Shown: piece after piece, positions 28,699 to 35,566 of the stretch
Numbering within the stretch: the first letter of the stretch is position 1
Layout of the letters: each line of letters starts with the position of its first letter
Source of the DNA: Bacteroidales bacterium
Lineage (GTDB): Bacteria > Bacteroidota > Bacteroidia > Bacteroidales > Marinilabiliaceae
Direction: 5' to 3'
Assembly (NCBI GenBank): GCA_017417385.1
Contig: JAFPZF010000068.1
Span: 46,057 to 110,056, forward strand
DNA: 64,000 bases
The notes under the pieces: model-generated
Seen by the model: the letters and a program-made list of their open reading frames with translations, nothing else
What the model was told of the DNA's origin: nothing
Databases searched by the model: none
Made by a program: the position numbers and the translations under genes

Positions 28699-28706
28699 CA
28701 AAGTTA
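28699..28706 (-). promoter_or_regulatory. cysK promoter -7 element TAACTTTG
   Basis: On the - strand, 82 bases before the cysK ATG; exact TAnnTTTG match. The leader between them is about 75 bases. Confidence 0.6.
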
Positions 28707-28769
28707 GGGCAGTTAGTGTGGGTGGGAAATCGCACGAACGTGGTATTTTGAAGTTTTATGGATAGCAAT

Positions 28770-29070
28770 AGTATGTTATATAGGGGTCAGGTCTAATATA
28801 GGTCTAACCAAATTGGGAATTGGGAATTAGGGATGAGGAATTGGGTGGAGGTGGCGGAAGGGAACGGAGGGGGGGAGAAGGAAAAGACGTGGGAAAGAAG
28901 ATGGGGAGAGAAGGGAAGAAGATGTGAAAAGAAAGAGAAGGGAAGGCGGAGGGGAAAAGAAGGGAAGAAGATGTGAGGCAAGAAGGGGAAGATGTGGAAA
29001 AGAAGACATGAGGAAAGAAAGGGGAGAAAAGGAGTGGAGGGAGGGGGGGGGAGATAAAATAAGGGAGGAA
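28770..29070. other. Gene-free purine tract with short repeats
   Basis: Between cysK and the LRR protein. It begins with AGGTCTAA twice (28786-28810 region) and a run of GGGAATT/GGGATGAGGAATT words, then becomes about 200 bases of almost pure G and A on the + strand. Inside, GGGAAGAAGATGTGA occurs twice. Open frames here are low-complexity shadows and no gene is supported. Confidence 0.7.
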
Positions 29071-29094
29071 AAAGCCAAATTAAAGATTTTTTGT

Positions 29095-29102
29095 TAATTT
29101 TG
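29095..29102 (+). promoter_or_regulatory. Promoter -7 element TAATTTTG before the LRR_5 gene
   Basis: Exact TAnnTTTG match at the end of the purine tract, 77 bases before the start at 29180. Confidence 0.6.
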
Positions 29103-29179
29103 CGATTAGGTGGCAAGGAGTGCGGAGACAATAATAATAGAGAGCACGAGGGCGCCTAATAGAGAAACGAATAGAGAGC

Positions 29180-31054
29180 ATGCGAGTTCGAAACATGTCA
29201 GTAGGCCGGATAGTAGTAGCGGTGCTTGCAGTATTGCAGGTGCTGGTAGGTTCGGTAGATATGTCGGCGAAGAGCAAGAAGACGTATGAGAACATATTGA
29301 ATTTCGGGTCGTGCGGTCGACATTTGTTTTGGAAGTATGAGGACGGGGTGTTGATAGTCCACGGGTTTGGTCCGATGGACAGTTATGCGTCGCCGTACGA
29401 TGCGCCGTATTCACCATTTGCGAGGGACATTAGGGAGGTGCAGCTGTCGGACAGCGTGTCGTCTATAGGGGCGAATGCGTTCGCGTTGATGACGAACCTG
29501 GTCAGCATAAACATACCGAGGTATGTGAACAGAATAGGGCCGAAGGCGTTCTACAGTTGCACGTCGTTGACCGAGTTGTCGTTGCCGCCGTTTGTAGATC
29601 TGATAGGCGACTATGCGTTTTACAGGTGTAGCAAGCTGACGTCTCTGCCGATACCGTCGAAGGTCAGGAAGATACCATCAGGGGCGTTCCTGGGGTGCAT
29701 GGGGCTGACCGACGGGACGATACCACAGGCAGTCACGTCGATAGGGTCGTTGGCGTTTGCGGAGTGCAAGTCGCTGCAGAACGTGTCGATACCGGCGGGA
29801 GTGACATTCATAGATCATTCAGCATTTACAGACTGTCCGTCGATAGAGACCATAAACGTAGCCTCGGGGAACTCGTATTACGTCACGCAGGGGGGAGTCT
29901 TATACAACGCGGAGAAGACGATCCTGATGCTGTATCCGCCGAAGAAGATGGACGAGAGCTACGTCATCCCCGACGGAACGCAGCAGATAGCGCAGGGAGC
30001 GTTTTATGCGGCGGCGAGCCTGAGGGAGGTGACATTCCCGCAGGGGCTTGACAGCGTCGGCAACGGAGCGTTCTCGCATTGCGAGGCACTATATAAGTTG
30101 ACGCTGTATGAGCAGTTTGACAAGTTTGGGAAGTACGTATTCGCATACTGTCCGAACATATCCGAGATAACGATAACGTCCACAGGGCAGGAGTACGCAT
30201 TGATAGACGAGGTCCAGTTCAGCATGGACAGGAAGACCCTGCTCGCGTACCCCATCAACAAGAAGGACGAGAAATACACCATCCCCGAGGGAGTCACGGC
30301 GATAGGACCGAAGGCGTTTGCGGGGAGCAACAACCTCAGGAAAGTCGTATTCCCGAAGACCTTGAAGACCATAGGTACAGGGGCGTTCCACAAGTGCGCC
30401 TTCCTGGAGTCAGTCTCGCTCCCGGACGAGCTAGACACGATAGCGAGGGGAGCCTTCTCGGAGTGCGAGACATTGCGGAGCGTCAAGATACCGTCGACAG
30501 TCAAGGAGATCGGTTCGTATGCGTTCTACAAGTGCGTGAGGCTGAAGCAGGTCTCGCTCGGAGAGGAGACGGAGCGGATCGGCCAGTATGCCTTTTACGG
30601 GTGCAAGTCGCTGGAGAAGATGGCATTGACAGAGAACGTCAACACCATAGACCAGTATGCCTTTGCGGAGTGCAAGTCGCTCAAAGACTTCACAGTCAAC
30701 GAGATGCTCGACACGCTGGGTAACTTTGCGTTTCAGAACTGCTCGGAGCTCATCTCCTTTGAGCTGCCGATAGACATGCAGTTCCTCGGGATGGGAACAT
30801 TTGAGAACTGCACGGGACTTCAGGCCGTCTATCTCAACGAGCACATAGGTGCGTTTGGCCCGAGGTTGTTCAACGGATGTCCGAGTCTGACGCTGCTATA
30901 TTGTCCGTCGACGAAGCCGCCGCGGACGTTTGGTCAGACCTTTGCGAGCGTGAACGTGCATGCGCTGAAGGTCATAGTCCCTGAGGAGTTTTTGGACCTA
31001 TATCAGAAGGACGGATTCTGGAAGCAGTTCCAGTTTGAGACATTCAAGAAATGA
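29180..31054 (+). CDS. Secreted BspA-like leucine-rich repeat (LRR_5) protein
   Basis: 624 residues. An N-terminal hydrophobic signal (SVGRIVVAVLAVLQVLVGSV) is followed by about twenty LRR_5 repeats with the pattern SIGANAFALMTNLVSINIP, IGDYAFYRCSKLTSL, IGTGAFHKCAFLESVSLP and so on. Two breaks occur (about residues 225-265 and 335-365) with the sequence YYVTQGGVLYNAEKTILMLYP, a common insert in this family. BspA-like proteins in oral and gut Bacteroidota can bind host matrix, but here the partner is unknown. No T9SS sorting domain is visible at the C-terminus. The stop overlaps mtgA (ATGA). Confidence 0.87.
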   Translation: MRVRNMSVGRIVVAVLAVLQVLVGSVDMSAKSKKTYENILNFGSCGRHLFWKYEDGVLIVHGFGPMDSYASPYDAPYSPFARDIREVQLSDSVSSIGANAFALMTNLVSINIPRYVNRIGPKAFYSCTSLTELSLPPFVDLIGDYAFYRCSKLTSLPIPSKVRKIPSGAFLGCMGLTDGTIPQAVTSIGSLAFAECKSLQNVSIPAGVTFIDHSAFTDCPSIETINVASGNSYYVTQGGVLYNAEKTILMLYPPKKMDESYVIPDGTQQIAQGAFYAAASLREVTFPQGLDSVGNGAFSHCEALYKLTLYEQFDKFGKYVFAYCPNISEITITSTGQEYALIDEVQFSMDRKTLLAYPINKKDEKYTIPEGVTAIGPKAFAGSNNLRKVVFPKTLKTIGTGAFHKCAFLESVSLPDELDTIARGAFSECETLRSVKIPSTVKEIGSYAFYKCVRLKQVSLGEETERIGQYAFYGCKSLEKMALTENVNTIDQYAFAECKSLKDFTVNEMLDTLGNFAFQNCSELISFELPIDMQFLGMGTFENCTGLQAVYLNEHIGAFGPRLFNGCPSLTLLYCPSTKPPRTFGQTFASVNVHALKVIVPEEFLDLYQKDGFWKQFQFETFKK

Positions 31055-31770
31055 CGTTTTCAGTTAGAGGGCTGATAGCGCGTGTGCCGCATCGGGATAA
31101 GATAGCAATCCTATTGAAACTCAGTTGCATAGTTGTCGGACTGACGTTTGTCGGGCTGCTGATGGCCGTCGTCCTATATAAGTGGGCGCCAGTCGAGAGA
31201 ACCCTATTCATGAAGGATCAGGCGGAGAAGGTCGGGGCGGCGAAGATAGAGCAGACGTGGGTCCCGATAGAGCAGATATCGCCGGAGCTAGCGAGGGCGG
31301 TGATGGCTGCGGAGGACAACCGATTTCCGAGCCATAACGGATTTGAGTGGGACGCCATCAAGAGGGCGTATCAGATGAACAAGAAGGGGAAGTCGGTGCA
31401 CGGAGCGAGCACGATAAGCCAGCAGACGGCGAAGAACGTCTTCCTCTGGAATGGTCGGTCGTGGATAAGGAAGGGGACGGAGGTCTTGGTCACGGTGATG
31501 ATAGAGGTGATATGGGGGAAGGAGCGCATCATGGAGGTGTATCTGAACGTCGTCGAGCAGGGGAAGGGCGTCTTTGGAGCTGAGGCGTCGGCGCGGAAGT
31601 TTTTCAAGAAGAGTGCGAAGAAGCTGACGAGGCATGAGGCGGCGCTTATGGCCGTTGTCCTGCCGAACCCCATCAAGATGAGGATAGACAAGCCGTCGGA
31701 ATACGTTTATAAGCGACAGGCGCAGATAGTGGCGCTGATGCCGAAGCTCGGGAAGATAGAGCTGAAGTAA
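31051..31770 (+). CDS. mtgA: Monofunctional peptidoglycan glycosyltransferase
   Basis: 239 residues: one N-terminal membrane segment (LLKLSCIVVGLTFVGLLMAVVLY), then the GT51 domain. Catalytic Glu lies in AVMAAEDNRFPSHNG and the second motif is GASTISQQTAKNVFLW, with KERIMEVYLNVVEQGKGVFG afterwards. It polymerises lipid II into glycan strands outside the inner membrane. Translation is coupled to the LRR_5 gene upstream, which is an odd pairing. No penicillin-binding domain follows. Confidence 0.94.
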   Translation: MTFSVRGLIARVPHRDKIAILLKLSCIVVGLTFVGLLMAVVLYKWAPVERTLFMKDQAEKVGAAKIEQTWVPIEQISPELARAVMAAEDNRFPSHNGFEWDAIKRAYQMNKKGKSVHGASTISQQTAKNVFLWNGRSWIRKGTEVLVTVMIEVIWGKERIMEVYLNVVEQGKGVFGAEASARKFFKKSAKKLTRHEAALMAVVLPNPIKMRIDKPSEYVYKRQAQIVALMPKLGKIELK

Positions 31771-31812
31771 GAGGGGAGAGGAGAGAGAAGGGGAGAGGGA
31801 CGAAGGAGGAAC

Positions 31813-32439
31813 TTAGTCGTTCCAGGTCTGACCGATGTCCCAGTGAGTGGCTTTTCTCACGACAGTCTTTTCTTTAGGCAGGTCGAATTCGTCGATAATG
31901 AGTTCGATAGCGTTGGAGTGGTCGTCGATCCAAGAGCCGACAGCGATTATGTATTGGTCATCTTTGGGAGAGTAGAAAACTCGACCGCGAGGTTTCATCT
32001 GGTATTCGCCGATAAAAGGACCTTTGCCGTCGCCTCAGTATTTTTGTTTTCTGAACTCCTTTTTCCATACGTCTTCGTGCATCTCACTGCAAGTAATAAG
32101 TCCGCCGCCGGCATTAGCCTTAGTGTAGTCGGAGCGCTTGTGAGTTATCACGCCGAATAGCTCTTTGGAGTAGACGTTGTACCAGAAGAGACCGACCTTA
32201 GGTTCGTCTCCTGCTCCTCTGTTGGCTGCCATGACAGACATCGCCTCTTGGTAAGTCTTGTCGTCGAGTACGTTAGTCTCTGAAGGGGTAGTCTGAACAA
32301 CTCCCTTCTTTTCTTTGTTGCTACCGTCTTCGATGAGCTGAAAGTTGTCGAGTTGTTCGAAGGCATTGGAGACTGCGTTGCTTATAATTTGGCTTAGTTG
32401 GCTTTCGGTCAGCCTGTAAACTTTTTCTGTCATGAGCAT
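31813..32439 (-). pseudogene. Unrecognised gene broken by an in-frame TGA
   Basis: One frame runs from ATG 32439 for 134 codons to a TGA at 32035-32037, and continues in the same frame for another 73 codons to a normal stop. The first part starts MTEKVYRLTESQLSQII and includes LFWYNVYSKELFGVITHKRSDYTKANAGGG; the second includes KGPFIGEYQMKPRGRVFYSPKDDQYIIAVGSWIDDHSNAIELI. Both look like folded protein, so they probably form one about 208-residue protein with a nonsense mutation. I do not recognise the family. Codons are more AT-rich than the neighbours. A sequencing error would also explain the stop; recoding is unlikely because TGA ends many other genes here. Confidence 0.65.
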
Positions 32440-32540
32440 TAGTAGTTTTAAGGCTGCAATTTACAATACTTTTTTTTAACGAGAGTGAGAGTCTGTCTGT
32501 TTTTGTGCTTGAATAGTATGGAAGAAGGTGTGGTAAGCAT

Positions 32541-32580
32541 AAGAAAAAGCCCACGCTTCACGGGGAGTGAAGCGTGGGCT
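32541..32580 (-). terminator. Terminator after ridA
   Basis: A perfect 14-bp stem (AGCCCACGCTTCAC at 32548-32561 with its complement at 32567-32580) with a five-base loop, followed on the - strand by TTTTTC. It closes the SPFH-ridA unit. Confidence 0.9.
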
Positions 32581-32598
32581 CTTATTTACAGAGATCAG

Positions 32599-32994
32599 TT
32601 AGCCTCTGGCGATAGCCTCGATCTCGACGAGAGCGCCTTTAGGGAGCGCCTTGACGGCGAAGGCGGAACGTGCTGGGTCTGCCACGACGTCGAAGAAGGA
32701 GGCGTAGACCTCGTTGAAACGAGCGAAGTCGGCAATGTCGGCGAGCATGCAAGTCGTCTTGACGACGCAAGCCATAGACAAGCCGGCGGCCTCGAGGATG
32801 TTCTTGATATTCGTCAGAGACTGACGGGCCTGAGCCTCGATGCCGCCTTCAGCTAGGGCGCCGGTAGCTGGGTCGATGCCGAGCTGGCCGGAGACGTAGA
32901 GAGTGCGGCTAGTGAGAGTAGCCTCGTCGATGATAGCCTGACTGTAAGGTCCGATAGCCTTCGGAGCCTTGTCGGTAGCAACTACGTATTTCAT
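32599..32994 (-). CDS. ridA: RidA family enamine/imine deaminase
   Basis: 131 residues, the standard length. KAIGPYSQAI near the start, LYVSGQLGIDPATG, QSLTNIKNILEAAG, CMLADIADFARFNEVYASFF and the C-terminal PARSAFAVKALPKGALVEIEAIA contain the conserved Arg and Glu of the active site. The enzyme hydrolyses reactive 2-aminoacrylate made by PLP enzymes. The ATG is one base after the stop of the SPFH lipoprotein gene, so the two are an operon, and a terminator follows. Confidence 0.93.
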   Translation of the reverse strand: MKYVVATDKAPKAIGPYSQAIIDEATLTSRTLYVSGQLGIDPATGALAEGGIEAQARQSLTNIKNILEAAGLSMACVVKTTCMLADIADFARFNEVYASFFDVVADPARSAFAVKALPKGALVEIEAIARG

Positions 32995-32995
32995 A

Positions 32996-33826
32996 TTATT
33001 TTATGTTGATTAGAGGTACTGCGCCGCCGTTGCTAGAGTTGTATTCCGGGAGTTTGCCGTCCCACTTCTCGATAGCGTACTGCTGGACGAGGAGAGCGTT
33101 GAGCGACTGAGCGACAACACGGTTGTAGTAAGCCTCACCGTCGCCTTTTATCTGGAGAGCCTTCGCCTCGCCTTCAGCCTTAGCAATCTCGATCTGGGCG
33201 TTAGCCTGAGCCTCCTTGACCTTGTTCTCAGCCTTGAGGGCGTTCTGGACAGCCTCGTTCTTGGCGTTGATAGCCGCTGCGAGGCTCTGAGGAGGTGTTA
33301 TCTGGCTAGTGAACTCCTCGACGATGAAGCCTTCGCTGGAGAGAGAGCTCTCGAGCCTCTGGCGGACCTGGCTCTCGAACTCGCCACGATTTGCCATGAG
33401 GTAGTCGCTAGTGTACTGGTTGGCGCAGGTGCGGTAGGCCTCGTAGATACAGGTGCGGATGTAGCCGTCCTCGATCTCTGGGAGGGACTTGCGGTACTTA
33501 GTGAATACGCTTGTAGCCATGGAAGGGTCGAGGCGGTAGGCGATAGTCGGGTCCATCATGAAGACGGAAGCGTCCTTGGCGTTGACGGCGAAAGCCTCGT
33601 AGTTCTTACGCTGGACGAAGGTCGGGTATTGGAAGATGGCCTGGGTGATAGGGTTGTACCACACCCATCCGCGGCAGGTCTCGATGACTCCTCCATGCTG
33701 AGCGTCGTCGCTGCTCCACTTGAGGAAGCGGATGCCGACGGAGCCGGAGTCGATAGTCGTACATGAGGAGAGGAGGAGCGTCGACACTGCGGTGAGCAGG
33801 GCGGACTTGATAAAGTTGATTTTCAT
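32996..33826 (-). CDS. SPFH/Band 7 (prohibitin-like) lipoprotein
   Basis: 276 residues. The N-terminus is a lipoprotein signal, MKINFIKSALLTAVSTLLLSSC, with the Cys at about position 22. An SPFH domain follows (TIDSGSVGIRFLKW ... PTFVQRKNYEAFAVNAKDASVFMMDPTIAYRLDP) and then a long Ala/Glu/Lys helix (NAKNEAVQNALKAENKVKEAQANAQIEIAKAEGEAKALQIKGDGEAYYNR) typical of prohibitin/HflC coiled coils. Most SPFH proteins have a membrane helix; here a lipid anchor replaces it. Function is unknown; roles as membrane scaffold or protease partner are known in the family. Confidence 0.88.
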   Translation of the reverse strand: MKINFIKSALLTAVSTLLLSSCTTIDSGSVGIRFLKWSSDDAQHGGVIETCRGWVWYNPITQAIFQYPTFVQRKNYEAFAVNAKDASVFMMDPTIAYRLDPSMATSVFTKYRKSLPEIEDGYIRTCIYEAYRTCANQYTSDYLMANRGEFESQVRQRLESSLSSEGFIVEEFTSQITPPQSLAAAINAKNEAVQNALKAENKVKEAQANAQIEIAKAEGEAKALQIKGDGEAYYNRVVAQSLNALLVQQYAIEKWDGKLPEYNSSNGGAVPLINIK

Positions 33827-33889
33827 GACTTGAACGTTTTAAAATCTTTGGCTTGTAAAATTATACAAATATTTCGATATAGAGAATGT

Positions 33890-34010
33890 TTTAAGCCTCA
33901 CACAGAGGGCACGGAGTGCACGGAGGGGTCACCTAACGGTGACGGAGAGGTCACCTTCGGCGGAGGAGGACACGGAGAAGAGAGGGGCGTCAGAGGGGAG
34001 GAGAGGTGAG
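33890..34010. other. Gene-free stretch with CACAGAGG/CACGGAG words and a small hairpin
   Basis: CACAGAGGGCACGGAGTGCACGG (33901-33922 region) is a set of short related words, followed by a perfect 6-bp hairpin GTCACC-TAAC-GGTGAC (33928-33943) and another GGTCACC at 33949. It leads straight into the 9-bp satellite. No gene is seen. Confidence 0.5.
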
Positions 34011-34406
34011 GTGGTCATAGTCGTCGGAGTCGTCATAGTCGTCGGAGTCGTCGGAGTGGTCGGAGTCGTCGGAATCGTCGGAGTCGTCGGGGTCGTCGGA
34101 GGTGTCGGAGTCGTCGGAGTCGTCAGAGTCGTCGGAATCGTCAGAGTCGTCGGAATCGTCGGAGTGGTCAGAGTCGTCAGAGTCGTCGGAGTCGTCAGAG
34201 TCGTCAGAGTCGTCGGAGTCGTCGGAGTGGTCGGAGTCGTCGGAGTCGTCGGAGGTGTCGGAATCGTCGGAGTCGTCAGAGTCGTCGGAGTCGTCAGAAT
34301 CGTCGGAGTCGTCGGAATAGTCGGAGTGGTCAGAGTCGTCGGAATCGTCGGAATCGTCGGAGTCGTCGGAGTCGTCGGAGTCGTCAGAGTCGTCGGAGGT
34401 GTCGGA
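34011..34406. repeat. Satellite: 44 tandem copies of a 9-bp unit (GTCGTCGGA)
   Basis: 396 bases divide into exactly 44 units of nine bases with no insertion or deletion. The main form is GTCGTCGGA; variants include GTCGTCAGA, ATCGTCGGA, GTGGTCGGA, GGTGTCGGA and ATAGTCGGA. Open frames in several directions (VVG, SES and TPT repeats) follow from the unit being a multiple of three and lacking stops. The nearest - strand frame begins inside the promoter of the next gene, so none is supported as a real protein. Confidence 0.92.
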
Positions 34407-34409
34407 CAG

Positions 34410-34440
34410 TTGTAAGATAGTAGGTTTCTTGCTATCTTTG
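34410..34440 (+). promoter_or_regulatory. Promoter of the S23-family gene
   Basis: TTG at 34410-34412, a 20-base spacer, and TATCTTTG at 34433-34440: both elements and the spacing of a Bacteroidota promoter. It starts four bases after the end of the satellite. Confidence 0.75.
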
Positions 34441-34460
34441 TCTTGTTAAAAATCAAAACT

Positions 34461-35021
34461 ATGGAGAATAAGAAAGACGGAACGTTTCTGCCTACTCATG
34501 GAAGCTATCGTAATCTGAAAGTTTACAAGATGGCGGTGATTGTGTATGACGTGACTTTTTATTTTGCCAATAAGTATCTGCGTGTTGGGGATAGGACTGT
34601 TGATCAGATGGTACAGGCTGCGCGAAGTGGAAAGCAGAACATTGCGGAAGGAAATCAAGCGGGGAAGACTTCGAGCGAGACCGAGATTAAGTTGACGAAT
34701 GTGGCAAAGTCAAGTTTTGAGGAGCTTTTGTTAGATTATGAGGACTATCTGAGGGTGAGGAAGTTGGAACAATGGACTGTGGAAAATGAACGGCTTAAGA
34801 AGATGAGGGAGTATTTGATGACGGAAGAATTCATGGCGGACTATAGTAGACTTGTCGAAAGATTGAATGAGGAAGAAATCTGCAACCTGAGCATTACGCT
34901 AATTAACCAAACAGTTTACATGCTTCGTCGGTTGATAGAGTCTCTCGAGAAGAGGTTTTTGGCGGAAGGTGGAATCAAAGAACAAATGTATAGGGCAAGG
35001 GTAGAGGAGCGCAAGAAATGA
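34461..35021 (+). CDS. Four helix bundle protein of the S23 / 23S rRNA intervening-sequence family
   Basis: About 186 residues, longer than the common 115-130. The middle matches the family: YRNLKVYKMAVIVYDVTFYFA, DQMVQAARSGKQNIAEGNQAG and LTNVAKSSFEELLLDYEDYL. These proteins fold as four-helix bundles; some lie in 23S rRNA intervening sequences, but stand-alone copies such as this have no proven function. ATG 34461 is chosen because it follows the promoter; an in-frame TTG (34443) is possible. Codons are more AT-rich and less AGG-biased than those of the dcw genes, suggesting a mobile history. Confidence 0.85.
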   Translation: MENKKDGTFLPTHGSYRNLKVYKMAVIVYDVTFYFANKYLRVGDRTVDQMVQAARSGKQNIAEGNQAGKTSSETEIKLTNVAKSSFEELLLDYEDYLRVRKLEQWTVENERLKKMREYLMTEEFMADYSRLVERLNEEEICNLSITLINQTVYMLRRLIESLEKRFLAEGGIKEQMYRARVEERKK

Positions 35022-35173
35022 TGAGTCGGGGTTCATTGGAGTTGTCAGATGAGAAGGACTCGTAGGAGTGATGGTGTTGGGGATTGACATGGAATTTTAG
35101 GCTGGGGAGTAACATTTTGGGTGAAAAAACGTAGAAAAGTGGTAGAAAGGATAGAACGGAATAGAATTATTCC

Positions 35174-35181
35174 TATCTTTG
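35174..35181 (+). promoter_or_regulatory. Promoter -7 element TATCTTTG for the small peptide and T9SS substrate
   Basis: Exact TAnnTTTG match. The gap 35022-35361 holds no other gene; if this is the start point, the transcript has a leader of about 175 bases before the small peptide gene, long enough for structure, but I see no recognisable riboswitch. Confidence 0.6.
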
Positions 35182-35361
35182 CGAGTTGAAGTGGATGTAT
35201 GAGTAAGAAGTGCCGAGGGGGAGGCGATAGAGCGGCATGGAATTTGCTGCATACCATAGTCTGTAGAAATAAAGAACATAGAGAAGAAAACTAAAGAGAA
35301 CCAGGTTCGTCGTCTTCCCCAGCTATGAGGAGGGCAGGAGCCATAAAACGAGAATAAAGAG

Positions 35362-35523
35362 ATGAAGAAGCATTACGAGAAGCCAGTCATCGAGGCTGTG
35401 GAGCTGGATCGTCAGGTTGTAGCGATGTTGGGGTCTAGACCTAACAACGACAATCCGACGGGGGATCCGGATCAGCAGGATTTCCCAGGAGATGATCCAT
35501 GGGAAGATCCGTTTGCGGATTAA
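35362..35523 (+). CDS. Small acidic peptide of 53 residues upstream of the T9SS substrate
   Basis: MKKHYEKPVIEAVELDRQVV at the start, then MLGSRPNNDNPTG and an Asp/Pro-rich tail (DPDQQDFPGDDPWEDPFAD). The ATG follows an A-rich leader and the gene ends 43 bases before the large secreted protein. The form 'MKK.Y.KP', a hydrophobic middle, and an Asp/Gly/Pro tail is, from memory, common among short unannotated Bacteroidales peptides. There is no signal peptide. Its function is unknown; co-transcription with the adhesin-like gene is the main clue. Confidence 0.65.
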   Translation: MKKHYEKPVIEAVELDRQVVAMLGSRPNNDNPTGDPDQQDFPGDDPWEDPFAD

Positions 35524-35566
35524 TCAGAAGACAAGAGAATGACTAACAATTAATACAATTGAGTCT

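Noticed and set aside
32035..32037. TGA read as an amino acid (alternative code)
   Set aside because: Many intact genes here end in TGA, including waaA, mraZ, rsmH, panE and exbD, so a genome-wide change is excluded.
33929..34456. 175-residue Thr/Pro-rich frame on the - strand over the satellite, and VVG/SES frames on the + strand
   Set aside because: They follow from a 9-base unit with no stop codon. The - strand frame starts inside the promoter of the S23 gene and has no signal peptide.
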